Source: a virus. Taken from it: a DNA stretch of 31,872 nucleotides. A program made the translations under genes and the position numbers. Of the stretch, positions 9,349 through 16,154 are shown one piece after another. The stretch lies in IMG/VR virus record IMGVR_UViG_3300024323_000014, positions 1 to 31,872 of that record; one strand, given 5' to 3'. The notes below the pieces were generated by a model. The model ran no database searches. It was not told the DNA's origin and saw nothing but the letters and a program-made list of their open reading frames with translations. Position 1 is the first letter of the stretch, and each line of letters starts with the position of its first letter.

Positions 9349-9782
9349 ATTTTACCGAGTGATTCAACGTCATGTGCCCTAAAACCACCGCATTCATGAA
9401 AATAGATGGCTGATCGCGTTATGGCATCAAGTCCAGAATAAATAAATTGCATAGAAACTACAGAATTTGTTTCTCCAATAGGTGAATTTGAAACTAGTCT
9501 ATATTTAACTTTTTGCCATGAGCAGTGCAAATATTGGTCGGCGCAAACTTCCTTTATTACCGTGCAATCTACTGGTGGCCCATTCCATGTATCTACCACT
9601 GAATAAGTAAAAATTCCAGCCACTGTAGTGAGCTTGTTGGCTATTGCCACTCCATTAGGGGCAATGGCAGCACCGTTAAAATGCTTGCCCATAAACGGCA
9701 TTACATCGCCTTCTACAGGATTATAAGCACCTTCATGATTTTCAACACTTAGCATCATTGACATACCTAATAAAATACTCAT
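9330..9782 (-). CDS. Exported Cys-containing protein, paralogue of upstream gene
   Basis: This 150-residue protein has a short hydrophobic N-terminus (MSILLGMSMMLSV), probably a secretion signal although weak. It is related to the gene just upstream on this strand. Both contain F-x-Y at the start of the domain, a C-x6-C-x5/6-C cluster (here Cys at VDCTVIKEVCADQYLHC), and a final Cys in an IYFHEC or IFFEVC segment. Four conserved Cys in an exported protein suggest disulfides and a periplasmic or surface location. The genes overlap by four bases (ATGA). I do not recognise the family. Effects on superinfection or lysis are possible but unsupported. Confidence 0.55.
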   Translation of the reverse strand: MSILLGMSMMLSVENHEGAYNPVEGDVMPFMGKHFNGAAIAPNGVAIANKLTTVAGIFTYSVVDTWNGPPVDCTVIKEVCADQYLHCSWQKVKYRLVSNSPIGETNSVVSMQFIYSGLDAITRSAIYFHECGGFRAHDVESLGKIQVIFR

Positions 9783-10327
9783 TTTGACACCATCATTCTG
9801 CCAAGGTCTTTTTTGGTGTTTGAGTTATCACTACAAACTTCAAAAAATATTGTAGCTGAAGTATATTTTTGACCCCAGCCCAAGTATTTCCAAGTTTGAT
9901 AAACTCGTGATCCTCTATCACGAACACCATCATGCTTTGGAATTAAAATGGTTTCTTGCACATTTATACATTGGAAGCTTTCAAGGCATACCATTCTGGT
10001 AACGATACAAGTAACAGGGGCATTGTTCTGGTTTACGATCTCATACTCGAACGCACCGTAAGCAGTGGTTTCAATATATTGTTTTGTAGCGCCGCTAGGA
10101 GCCTTTGTGGTCGCTCGAATAACTACACCTCCGTTTGTATATTGGCGCTCTGGAATATAGTTTCCTGCAAATTCATAGTGATTTGTATAAATTGGATGTT
10201 CTATTTCTGGATGCTGTAGTCCTTGCATCGTTTGAGGCTGAAATACACCCGTATAAATATTTGTTTTCAACACCTGCGCATGTAAAATTACAGGCAATAG
10301 CAATCCAACCATGATTGGCTTTTTCAT
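9779..10327 (-). CDS. Exported protein with signal peptide, paralogue of downstream gene
   Basis: The 182-residue product starts MKKPIMVGLLLPVILHAQ, a textbook signal peptide with likely cleavage after HA. The rest is beta-rich and carries the same Cys pattern as its downstream neighbour (VTCIVTRMVCLESFQC, then FFEVC). AAGGAG upstream on the minus strand supports the start. It is longer than the paralogue by an N-terminal region rich in Tyr, Thr and Asn. Unknown function; a periplasmic or cell-surface location is inferred from the signal. Confidence 0.6.
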   Translation of the reverse strand: MKKPIMVGLLLPVILHAQVLKTNIYTGVFQPQTMQGLQHPEIEHPIYTNHYEFAGNYIPERQYTNGGVVIRATTKAPSGATKQYIETTAYGAFEYEIVNQNNAPVTCIVTRMVCLESFQCINVQETILIPKHDGVRDRGSRVYQTWKYLGWGQKYTSATIFFEVCSDNSNTKKDLGRMMVSK

Positions 10328-10352
10328 TGTTCTCTCCTTGTTTTAATAAAAT

Positions 10353-10508
10353 TTACTTGCCCATCTCGTCAAGATAAACATGTCCTGTTACCCGCATATC
10401 AGGAACGTGCCTTGTTGGTTTTTGACGCTGGACGACGATAATTGTGTTTTCTTCTTCGTGCATGCATCCGGTTATAAACAAAATACTACATAGTATTAAT
10501 GCTCTCAT
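10353..10508 (-). CDS. Small lipoprotein (51 aa), candidate outer-membrane spanin
   Basis: The product begins MRALILCSILFITGCMHEEE, a short signal with a clear lipobox ITGC, so Cys15 would be lipidated. The mature part is only 37 residues. AAGGA lies eight or nine bases upstream of the ATG. Small lipoproteins of this size in phages are often outer-membrane spanin subunits (Rz1-like), but this one is not Pro-rich and has no embedded Rz-type gene, so that role is uncertain. It overlaps the end of the helicase gene by 23 bases and precedes the exported-protein pair. Confidence 0.6.
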   Translation of the reverse strand: MRALILCSILFITGCMHEEENTIIVVQRQKPTRHVPDMRVTGHVYLDEMGK

Positions 10509-12201
10509 GGAATATCCTTTTAGAAATCTTGTATCGATTTTTTTCGAACCTACATCCTAATTCATGTGGTGTTTTAATGTCACCTGATTGAATCATATTT
10601 CTTAAATGAATGAGACTAGTTAATACTGGATAATATGATGATGCGTTATTGACCTGATGGCGAACGAAACAACCATAGAATATATTCTTCATTCGTTCAT
10701 CGCGAATATTAAATGACTCATATATTACTAGGCCATTTGTTAGGTTATACATGCAATTGAATTGAGGATACTCATAGTTTTCAGTTACCCAATATTTTCC
10801 TAACGCCACTGTAAACATTTCCAAATCAGGCTTTGCAGCTTTAAGACTTAGCTTCGCATTTGGGTCAATAAGTTCATGTCCACAGGTACGGCATTGGCGT
10901 GATGTGGAATCATTTTTTGTTGAACAGGAATCGCAATCTTTCCAAGTGAAATAATTTTCGCAGCGCCTAGAGTCATTAATACCAATACAACGCCTTGCAT
11001 GAATGGTATTCGCCACCCCACAGGCACAGCACGGGATAATGTAATCTTTTTCATTTTCTTCTCTTGGTTGAATGGCTCCATTAATCATTGGGTCGTCTAT
11101 ATCACCATGACGCTGAAGATTTCCCGCATAATCCAGGATTAAAGCCTCTGTTTTTTTTGGGTGAAGCCGCAGTACTCTACCGATTCCTTGCGTATATAAC
11201 ACGAGCGATTCTGTGGGACGTAACCAAGCACAACAGTCGAATAAGGGGACGTCAACGCCCACGTTGAGACAATTGACTGAGACAAGGTATTTAAGCTTGC
11301 CCATTTTTGCTGATTCAATGATTCGTTTGCGTTCATCATGTGGAGTTTCTCCTGTAATTATAGCCCATTCTCCTATAGGCAATGATTTAGCGCATTCTTC
11401 ACAGTGCTTTCTAGTCGACGCAAAAATAAATGCACCTTTGCGATCTTGCATTATTTTTTGCAACTCTTGCATTATAGACCCCGTCAAACGCTCATTTGCG
11501 GATACTACAGCCTGTAATTCGCTGCCTGAAAATTTACCCATAGCATTGACGCGAATATTCGAGAAATCGTAACTATCAACTTCTGTGAGGCCAAAGATAG
11601 GCTTCGTTAGATAGCCTTGGGAAATTAACCAACTAGAATCTATATTGCAAACTTCCTCGCGAAAGAACTGATCGTCTCCTATAATTGAATTACCCTTCCC
11701 ACGATATGGCGTTCCAGTTAATCCTATTGTTCTAAAGCCGTATTGTTCTGCCTGAGAAAGGAGGCCAAAATGATTTATGATGCGCTGATACATCGTATTA
11801 GAGTCATGTGGGTCGATGTTGTGACATTCATCGATAACAATAAGATTAAACCTGCACTTGCTGATATCTTTCTGGTCACGGATGCCGTTACACACGGATT
11901 GTGGACTGCCGAATATCACCAATGGCTTGATCTCATAGGCATTCAAGCTTCCTACATAGATACCACAATGACCGCCTTGGCTTGTGTACGCCTGTGCATT
12001 CTGCTGAATGAGCGTACTGTTAAGCGTTAAACATAGGGCGCGATAGCCTGATTTCTCCATCCATAAGAGAATTTCAGCTATGATTAAACTCTTGCCTGCT
12101 CCTACTGAAGCAGTTACTAGTAATGGATGCTTGACCGCCTTCAGCCTATCTTTAAGCTTATTAACAGTTTCTGCTTGGTAAGGTCTTAAAACTTTTTGCA
12201 T
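10486..12201 (-). CDS. radD: RadD-like superfamily 2 helicase/ATPase
   Basis: The 571-residue product fits E. coli RadD (YejH) along its length. It has LRPYQ at 5-9, Walker A GAGKS at 34-38, DECH at 124-127, LTGTPYRG at 161-168, LRPTESLVLYTQGIGRVLR around 327-345 and a C-terminal Cys cluster. The cluster is CxxC at 391-394 with Cys405 and Cys414, then CxxC pairs at 423-426 and 437-440 (RQCRTCGHELIDP). RadD family proteins act with RecA and SSB in recombination and repair. I chose the ATG at 12201; a TTG five codons upstream is possible. It heads the minus-strand operon that includes the lipoprotein and exported pair. Confidence 0.85.
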   Translation of the reverse strand: MQKVLRPYQAETVNKLKDRLKAVKHPLLVTASVGAGKSLIIAEILLWMEKSGYRALCLTLNSTLIQQNAQAYTSQGGHCGIYVGSLNAYEIKPLVIFGSPQSVCNGIRDQKDISKCRFNLIVIDECHNIDPHDSNTMYQRIINHFGLLSQAEQYGFRTIGLTGTPYRGKGNSIIGDDQFFREEVCNIDSSWLISQGYLTKPIFGLTEVDSYDFSNIRVNAMGKFSGSELQAVVSANERLTGSIMQELQKIMQDRKGAFIFASTRKHCEECAKSLPIGEWAIITGETPHDERKRIIESAKMGKLKYLVSVNCLNVGVDVPLFDCCAWLRPTESLVLYTQGIGRVLRLHPKKTEALILDYAGNLQRHGDIDDPMINGAIQPREENEKDYIIPCCACGVANTIHARRCIGINDSRRCENYFTWKDCDSCSTKNDSTSRQCRTCGHELIDPNAKLSLKAAKPDLEMFTVALGKYWVTENYEYPQFNCMYNLTNGLVIYESFNIRDERMKNIFYGCFVRHQVNNASSYYPVLTSLIHLRNMIQSGDIKTPHELGCRFEKNRYKISKRIFHESINTM

Positions 12202-12308
12202 AAAATTTAATTCCAATATCCATAGATATAACTAAAATAATATGAAACAATTTCAACCGGCATAAATAAAATATGCCAATCCAACCTCAATCCAACTGGA
12301 GATAAATC
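12202..12308. promoter_or_regulatory. Divergent intergenic region with hairpin
   Basis: The 107 bases separate the leftward helicase gene and the rightward C1q-like gene, so both promoters should lie here. I see AT-rich DNA, an inverted repeat GGCATA (12259-12264) / TATGCC (12272-12277) and a partial direct repeat around AATCCAAC. I could not pick convincing -35/-10 pairs. The ribosome binding site of the rightward gene (TGGAGA) is at its right edge. Confidence 0.4.
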
Positions 12309-12881
12309 ATGGCAGAAGTACATCAAGATCATTGTGAAGATGGTTGTAAAATTGTTATCAATTGTGGCGGCGGTCATCATCACAAGCCCTGTCATTGCCC
12401 TAAGATCGAATTTGCAAATGTATATTCACAAAACAGCCAAGAACTTGTCGCATCCCCTGGACAAAATTTGCCTGGTGGAATGACAATTCTTGAAAATACT
12501 GTATTTGCAACAGCTGGAATAGATGCATCTCAAGCCGCTGTCAATGGCATGTTAACCATCAACAAAGCAGGATGGTATTCAGTAGCAGCTGGTATCTGTG
12601 GCTCATTGAATCCCGTTTCTAGCCCTCTATTAGTCTGGACAGCTTCATTGTTCAGAAATGGCGTACTAATTCCAGGGGCAACTGCTGCAAACATGACTCT
12701 TTCGCCAGAACAAAAAGCAAATGAAATTCTCATGGACATTGATGTTCATTTCAATGTAGGCGATACCCTTTTCTTTGCTAACACCAGCACATCCCCATTA
12801 TTGGCTTCAGCACCTGTTTTAGGAAGTTTCGCCACTCCAAGCAGCGCTTTTTTAAAATTATTTTTACTGCAAGCTGATTAA
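12309..12881 (+). CDS. C1q/BclA-like jelly-roll protein with Cys/His-rich N-terminus
   Basis: The 190-residue product has two parts. Residues 5-30 are packed with Cys and His (Cys9, 13, 19, 28, 30; His5, 8, 23, 24, 25, 29), suggesting a metal-binding or disulfide knot. Residues about 35-190 show the strand pattern of C1q/TNF-like domains as in BclA, including INKAGWYSVAAGI and DVHFNVGDTLFFANTS. Such domains usually trimerise and display on surfaces. It is a single-gene plus-strand unit between leftward operons, with its own terminator. A decoration or host-surface role is inferred. Confidence 0.55.
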   Translation: MAEVHQDHCEDGCKIVINCGGGHHHKPCHCPKIEFANVYSQNSQELVASPGQNLPGGMTILENTVFATAGIDASQAAVNGMLTINKAGWYSVAAGICGSLNPVSSPLLVWTASLFRNGVLIPGATAANMTLSPEQKANEILMDIDVHFNVGDTLFFANTSTSPLLASAPVLGSFATPSSAFLKLFLLQAD

Positions 12882-12888
12882 TTTTTAT

Positions 12889-12919
12889 AGCCGCGCTTAT
12901 GACATAGGCGCGGCTTTTT
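12889..12919 (+). terminator. Intrinsic terminator after the C1q-like gene
   Basis: AGCCGCGC (12889-12896) pairs perfectly with GCGCGGCT (12908-12915), giving eight base pairs with an 11-base loop, followed by a T run to 12919. On the minus strand no T run follows, so it works for the plus strand only. Confidence 0.88.
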
Positions 12920-12921
12920 AG

Positions 12922-13089
12922 TTACAATCCACATGCTTCAGCAACTTCAAGAAGTCCGCCTTGAAGCATTGCAACCTGATGAGCTAGAACTTTATTCATT
13001 TCAAATAATGCATCAAGTTGTTTCTCCGCGAGACCTAATCTTTCATTTGTTAGTTTTGCCAATTCATAGATTTCAGAATGTTCATTCAT
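12922..13089 (-). CDS. Tiny coiled-coil protein (55 aa)
   Basis: The product starts MNEHSEIYELAKLTNERLG and is helical throughout, with heptad-like Leu spacing. It is last in a set of three tiny genes. Its start overlaps the stop of the gene before it in the octamer ATGAATGA, implying coupled translation. It has no Cys motif or membrane segment. Unknown. Confidence 0.5.
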   Translation of the reverse strand: MNEHSEIYELAKLTNERLGLAEKQLDALFEMNKVLAHQVAMLQGGLLEVAEACGL

Positions 13090-13261
13090 TTACAATATAC
13101 CCCGCATTCAATTCAGCTCTTAATGAGATTAATTGCATCTGAAATGCTTGTAGCTTCTCATCATATGCATATTTCATTTGAGCCAGAACAATGCATGCAA
13201 CACAAAAAGCAGCTGCGGAGCCTCCAACGGCTCCGGCAATTAGCGCATCAATTTCATTCAT
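13082..13261 (-). CDS. Small membrane protein with C-terminal coiled coil (59 aa)
   Basis: Residues about 7-28 (LIAGAVGGSAAAFCVACIVL) form one strong membrane segment, followed by a helical region with heptad spacing. GGTGA lies six bases before the ATG. The layout (short N-terminal tail, one membrane helix, soluble helix) suits a small holin or an inner-membrane spanin-like protein, but it is short and far from the endolysin. The genes on both sides overlap it by eight bases through ATGAATGA. Confidence 0.55.
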   Translation of the reverse strand: MNEIDALIAGAVGGSAAAFCVACIVLAQMKYAYDEKLQAFQMQLISLRAELNAGYIVNE

Positions 13262-13385
13262 CTTTCACCAATAAAGCTTGAATATCATTAGAAAGATGCT
13301 CGGTTATTTCTTCAATTTGATAAACAAGCAATCCGTAAGAAACCAGGTTGCTTTTTATAGTCTGCTTCAGCTTCTCTATGTCCAT
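13254..13385 (-). CDS. Tiny helical protein (43 aa)
   Basis: The product MDIEKLKQTIKSNLVSYGLL...ALLVKDE is hydrophilic and helical. AAGGA lies upstream of the ATG at 13385. It is the first of three coupled tiny genes after the SSB-like gene. It overlaps the next gene by eight bases. No family recognised. Confidence 0.45.
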   Translation of the reverse strand: MDIEKLKQTIKSNLVSYGLLVYQIEEITEHLSNDIQALLVKDE

Positions 13386-13407
13386 ATATCATCCTTGTTG
13401 GTGAATA

Positions 13408-13977
13408 TTAAAATGGTATATCGCTTCCATCATTCGGCAATCCTGCCACAGCATTTCGTGTTAAGGCAGAACTTATAGCAGTAGGCGGGACTTCAAGCTT
13501 GCTGCCAACAACTACTTCGAAATCTTTATCAAATTTGTTAACTTCCGACACATAGTTGCCATTTGAAGGTGTGCCATCCTGTTTCGTTCCAATGAACTCA
13601 CGAATCTTGATGCCAACAATGCGGCCAACCATAGGTCTTAAATCTGCTGTTGACGGCGCTTCAACATGAGCAGGTTTGTGACTCGTTAAATCATAAACAC
13701 GCTTGAGCATATTTAAGCTTCTGTCCGCAATATTAGGCTTAGCATCGAAGCATTTAATCTTTTGGCGAACTTCTCGACCTTTGAATTGGCCATCAGTTAC
13801 CTTGTAAGTAATCTCATAGAATGCTGAAGGATAACTTTGATTTGAGTCTTCTAATTTGAATTCTTTAATTTGTGCGGGGGCTGTTGTTCCATCTGGTATA
13901 ATAGAAAAGTCTGATACAAAACTTGCTTCTGCTGTTCCTGTTGGCGCTTCGCCTGTAGATAGTGACCAAAAACTCAT
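13408..13977 (-). CDS. Single-stranded DNA-binding-like protein (DUF669-type)
   Basis: The 189-residue product resembles phage DUF669 proteins. The central YEITYKVTDGQFKGREVRQKI segment fits the usual pattern, and it ends NDGSDIPF, an acidic tip with terminal Ile-Pro-Phe as in SSB proteins. SSB tips recruit repair enzymes, and a RadD-like protein (a known SSB partner in E. coli) is encoded nearby. It overlaps the lipoprotein gene by four bases and lies two genes downstream of the Sak4-like ATPase, a partnership known from phage recombination modules. A role in coating single-stranded DNA during replication or recombination is likely but inferred. Confidence 0.6.
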   Translation of the reverse strand: MSFWSLSTGEAPTGTAEASFVSDFSIIPDGTTAPAQIKEFKLEDSNQSYPSAFYEITYKVTDGQFKGREVRQKIKCFDAKPNIADRSLNMLKRVYDLTSHKPAHVEAPSTADLRPMVGRIVGIKIREFIGTKQDGTPSNGNYVSEVNKFDKDFEVVVGSKLEVPPTAISSALTRNAVAGLPNDGSDIPF

Positions 13978-14330
13978 GCTTGTTCTCCTTTAATAATAAC
14001 GTCATCTAAAAATGTATTTGTTTCTCCGCGAGCACACCCAGTAATGGCTTCAGTATGGTATTTTATAATAACTTCTTTTTGATTCTCAAAAGCTGATTCA
14101 ATTTTTTCCGCCAATAATGGATTTTCAATAGTAAAATGGAATGATTTTCCATTAACTCCACTTCCCGAAGAAAGTCCGCCCCTAATTAATTCCGCTTCGA
14201 ACGTTTTATTAAACGCACCTTCTCTAGCTAATTTAACAATAATTCCGGCTTTTTGGCCTTCACCTGTAACCCAGCAACCTGTTATTGACATTACTAATAT
14301 ACTAAGAGCTAATGCTTTCTTATAATTCAC
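13974..14330 (-). CDS. Lipoprotein inside the recombination operon (118 aa)
   Basis: I chose the GTG at 14330 because GAGGA lies nine bases upstream and gives MNYKKALALSILVMSITGC, a standard lipoprotein signal with lipobox ITGC and Cys19. A longer start at 14354 would spoil the signal. The mature part (AGIIVKLAREGAFNKTFEAEL...) resembles, from memory, a family of small bacterial and phage lipoproteins with a GxxxKxSxKGxxxKTxE-like motif, of unknown role. A secreted protein between an ATPase and an SSB-like gene is unexpected. The start overlaps the ATPase gene by 11 bases. Confidence 0.6.
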   Translation of the reverse strand: MNYKKALALSILVMSITGCWVTGEGQKAGIIVKLAREGAFNKTFEAELIRGGLSSGSGVNGKSFHFTIENPLLAEKIESAFENQKEVIIKYHTEAITGCARGETNTFLDDVIIKGEQA

Positions 14331-14982
14331 TGTCAGATTCCTCGTAATTATCATATTCTGACATCTGACGAATTACAGATACCAAATCATTATCTATTAA
14401 CTTTTCATTAAACATAGTCATTGGACTTTTTGCCATGTGACTGCCATCATTTTGCGTTAAAAACTTATACTGATCATCAACAACCATGCTGTGAAGTATA
14501 ACGGTGAACATGCCTTCTAGCGCAATTTTATCATCCAGCATCTTTCCTATAGTCTTGATCTTGCTTTTGCCCTGGGCATCCAAGTCACTATGTGTCAATA
14601 CGAAACATCGCAAGTCAGCCCGTGTTTCAGTTAATGCCATAATTATTTGCCAAGCATGAGCAGCTATTTCTGTGAATTTATCAAATCCTCTTTCGCTTGA
14701 TCGCCCCATGAATTCATTCGCCATGAGATATTGAAAATCATCTAAAATAAGCACATTAATTTCTGGTCTGCGTTCATTAATAGCCAGAATATAATTTAAT
14801 ATCGAACGATAATCATCTGATGCATGATAGTTTTTAGATTCAATATTATACTTTGATTTATACCCCCGAAAGGGAAGAGGTTTATCAAGAACATTAAGAA
14901 TAAATGTTGATTTTGGATCTAGATTCCTTGTGCTGGTTGATTTACCAGAACCACTTTCACCTAGAATTAGAGTTGCTGACAT
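14320..14982 (-). CDS. RecA-like P-loop ATPase (Sak4-like)
   Basis: The 220-residue product begins MSATLILGESGSGKST, placing the Walker A motif at residues 8-15. A Walker B segment, INVLILDDFQYL, follows near residues 76-87, and a third motif FVLTHSD near 125-132. Size and layout match phage AAA_24/Sak4-type ATPases, which promote strand annealing together with SSB. I chose the ATG at 14982; a TTG two codons upstream is less likely. The gene follows the DUF7173-like gene with a two-base gap and overlaps the lipoprotein gene. Confidence 0.7.
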   Translation of the reverse strand: MSATLILGESGSGKSTSTRNLDPKSTFILNVLDKPLPFRGYKSKYNIESKNYHASDDYRSILNYILAINERRPEINVLILDDFQYLMANEFMGRSSERGFDKFTEIAAHAWQIIMALTETRADLRCFVLTHSDLDAQGKSKIKTIGKMLDDKIALEGMFTVILHSMVVDDQYKFLTQNDGSHMAKSPMTMFNEKLIDNDLVSVIRQMSEYDNYEESDSEL

Positions 14983-14984
14983 AA

Positions 14985-15383
14985 TCAAACACCCGCAGTG
15001 ATAGAAACGTTAAGTTTAGCCGGTTTCTTGGTGATTATCTCGGCCAAAATTTCACGCTCTTTGTCCGATGCATATTGATATGATTCACGCAAAATCTTCT
15101 TATTGATCTCATATTTGGTAACGCGATTTATGGGATCAATAGAACTGCTTAAATGGCGAGATAACATCTCGTATTTCTCTTTGTCGAGTGTGTAGTTGTA
15201 GCCAGTTTTGACTGTGATTTTCCATTTATCCTGAATGTAAGTGCGTTGACCTTCGTCTCCATGCTCTAATAAAGCAGCCATTCTTTTTTCAAGTTCTTCT
15301 TTTATACGAAGCAATTCTGCAACCTGATAAGCGATCGTTTCTAAAGTTTGCGCAGTTTCTTTTATATCATTTTCTCGTAACAT
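14985..15383 (-). CDS. DUF7173-like phage protein (132 aa), recombination-associated
   Basis: The start at 15383 follows TAGGAG at good spacing; an upstream in-frame start would extend into the promoter. The N-terminal half is a long charged helix (TLETIAYQVAELLRIKEELE). The C-terminal half contains WKITVKTGYNYTLDKEKY and ends KKPAKLNVSITAGV. This layout is known in phage proteins next to Sak4/SSB genes and reminds me of DUF7173, whose function is not established. It is first in the leftward operon. Confidence 0.5.
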   Translation of the reverse strand: MLRENDIKETAQTLETIAYQVAELLRIKEELEKRMAALLEHGDEGQRTYIQDKWKITVKTGYNYTLDKEKYEMLSRHLSSSIDPINRVTKYEINKKILRESYQYASDKEREILAEIITKKPAKLNVSITAGV

Positions 15384-15419
15384 TTTTATTCTCCTAAGCA
15401 TCAAAATTGATGAACTGCT

Positions 15420-15448
15420 ATAATATCTCATTCGCTTTACAGGCGCAA
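15420..15448 (-). promoter_or_regulatory. Leftward promoter of the recombination operon
   Basis: Reading the minus strand, TTGCGC (15448-15443) and TATTAT (15425-15420) are separated by 17 bases. Transcription would begin near 15413, giving a leader of about 30 bases ahead of the ATG at 15383. The -35 lies inside the repeated 13-base element. Confidence 0.65.
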
Positions 15449-15464
15449 GCGATTTCGCTATAAT
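15436..15464 (+). promoter_or_regulatory. Rightward early promoter
   Basis: TTTACA (15436-15441) and TATAAT (15459-15464) are separated by exactly 17 bases, close to the sigma-70 consensus. The expected start near 15471 falls at the AGGAGG ribosome binding site of the Cro-like gene, so the leader is very short. It overlaps and faces away from the leftward promoter. Confidence 0.8.
15443..15455. promoter_or_regulatory. Candidate Cro operator, copy 1
   Basis: GCGCAAGCGATTT occurs here and at 23486-23498. It contains CGC-AA-GCG, a small dyad. It covers the -35 of the leftward promoter and the spacer of the rightward one, so a bound repressor would block both. That the adjacent Cro-like protein binds it is inference. 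Confidence 0.55.
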
Positions 15465-15485
15465 AAATCCCAGGAGGATAAATCA

Positions 15486-15683
15486 ATGACCGTTGAAGAA
15501 TTGAAAGACTATTACAAAACAGGATATAGATTTGAGAAGAGCACAAAAATGACCGGAAACAGTTTTCTGAATTGGATGAAATGGGGATACATACCTATAG
15601 AGTCACAGTTCAAGATAGAAAATTATACTGATGGGCAATTACGGGCGGATATTAAGCATGCAAGGAGCGATAGTGATAGATGA
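15486..15683 (+). CDS. Cro-like helix-turn-helix regulator (65 aa)
   Basis: The product MTVEELKDYYKTGYRFEK...MTGNSFLNWMKWGYIPIESQFKIENYTDGQLRADI has the size and pattern of P22-type Cro / YdaS-like proteins. In these, a residue run like a-Gvs-saVskW-k precedes IP...a..IE..T.G.L. Here NSFLNWMKWG is the recognition-helix region, followed by IPIESQFKIENYTDGQL. It is the first gene of the rightward operon, directly behind a strong promoter that contains a candidate operator, so autoregulation is likely. AGGAGG at 15471-15476 is the ribosome binding site. Confidence 0.7.
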   Translation: MTVEELKDYYKTGYRFEKSTKMTGNSFLNWMKWGYIPIESQFKIENYTDGQLRADIKHARSDSDR

Positions 15684-15867
15684 AAAGGAATTGGCGGATT
15701 TTAAGGAATGGCAAAGGTCAAAGCATCAGACGCAATTAGATGCGGCATTCTACGACTTGGCCGACATGATGGATAACATGAAAGGTTACACGATAACAAT
15801 GCCAGCAAACGCATTTAAAACAATTGCTAGGGCTTTGATATTGTTGCATGAGGAAGTTATGAAATGA
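15673..15867 (+). CDS. Small hypothetical protein (64 aa)
   Basis: I chose the GTG at 15673 because AAGGAG (15662-15667) precedes it by five bases; upstream starts lack this. The product starts MIDEKELADFKEWQRSKHQ and is helical, with a hydrophobic C-terminal helix (FKTIARALILLHEEV). It overlaps the Cro-like gene by 11 bases and the next gene by four. Unknown early protein. Confidence 0.5.
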   Translation: MIDEKELADFKEWQRSKHQTQLDAAFYDLADMMDNMKGYTITMPANAFKTIARALILLHEEVMK

Positions 15868-15959
15868 GTCTATTTACAAATATAGTTTTTACGGCTTATG
15901 GGGCAATGATTGTTTCATTCCCATTTGTTTGGTTACATTTTCTTATTAAATTTTGGTGA
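15864..15959 (+). CDS. Tiny membrane protein (31 aa)
   Basis: The product is almost entirely hydrophobic (FTAYGAMIVSFPFVWLHFLI). It starts at ATG within the stop of the previous gene (ATGA), which itself is preceded by AGGAAG. One transmembrane helix is predicted by eye. Its function is unknown; short hydrophobic early phage proteins often act on the host membrane. Confidence 0.45.
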   Translation: MSLFTNIVFTAYGAMIVSFPFVWLHFLIKFW

Positions 15960-15962
15960 CAT

Positions 15963-16154
15963 ATGAAAGCAAACGAAAAAGTATTTGATTCTCCGATATT
16001 CGCACAAGCAGTAGCATCGGTTCCGATTGAGCCTGAATCACCAGCACGAGAAGTTAACTTCAGCGCCGTCAGACCTCCATTAAACAGGATGGTTAAAGGC
16101 GGCAAAATTATGATGATTGATGTTCAAGCGCATAGTCCGAGACTTGGATTATGA
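15963..16154 (+). CDS. Small hypothetical protein (63 aa)
   Basis: It begins at ATG behind GGTGA. The product MKANEKVFDSPIFAQAVAS... is rich in Pro, Ser and Arg with no obvious fold or motif. It overlaps the next gene by four bases (ATGA), in keeping with the early operon. Unknown. Confidence 0.45.
   Translation: MKANEKVFDSPIFAQAVASVPIEPESPAREVNFSAVRPPLNRMVKGGKIMMIDVQAHSPRLGL

Noticed and set aside
11743-12030. 95-residue plus-strand frame opposite the helicase gene
   Set aside because: It lies wholly antisense to conserved helicase motifs and has no ribosome binding site.
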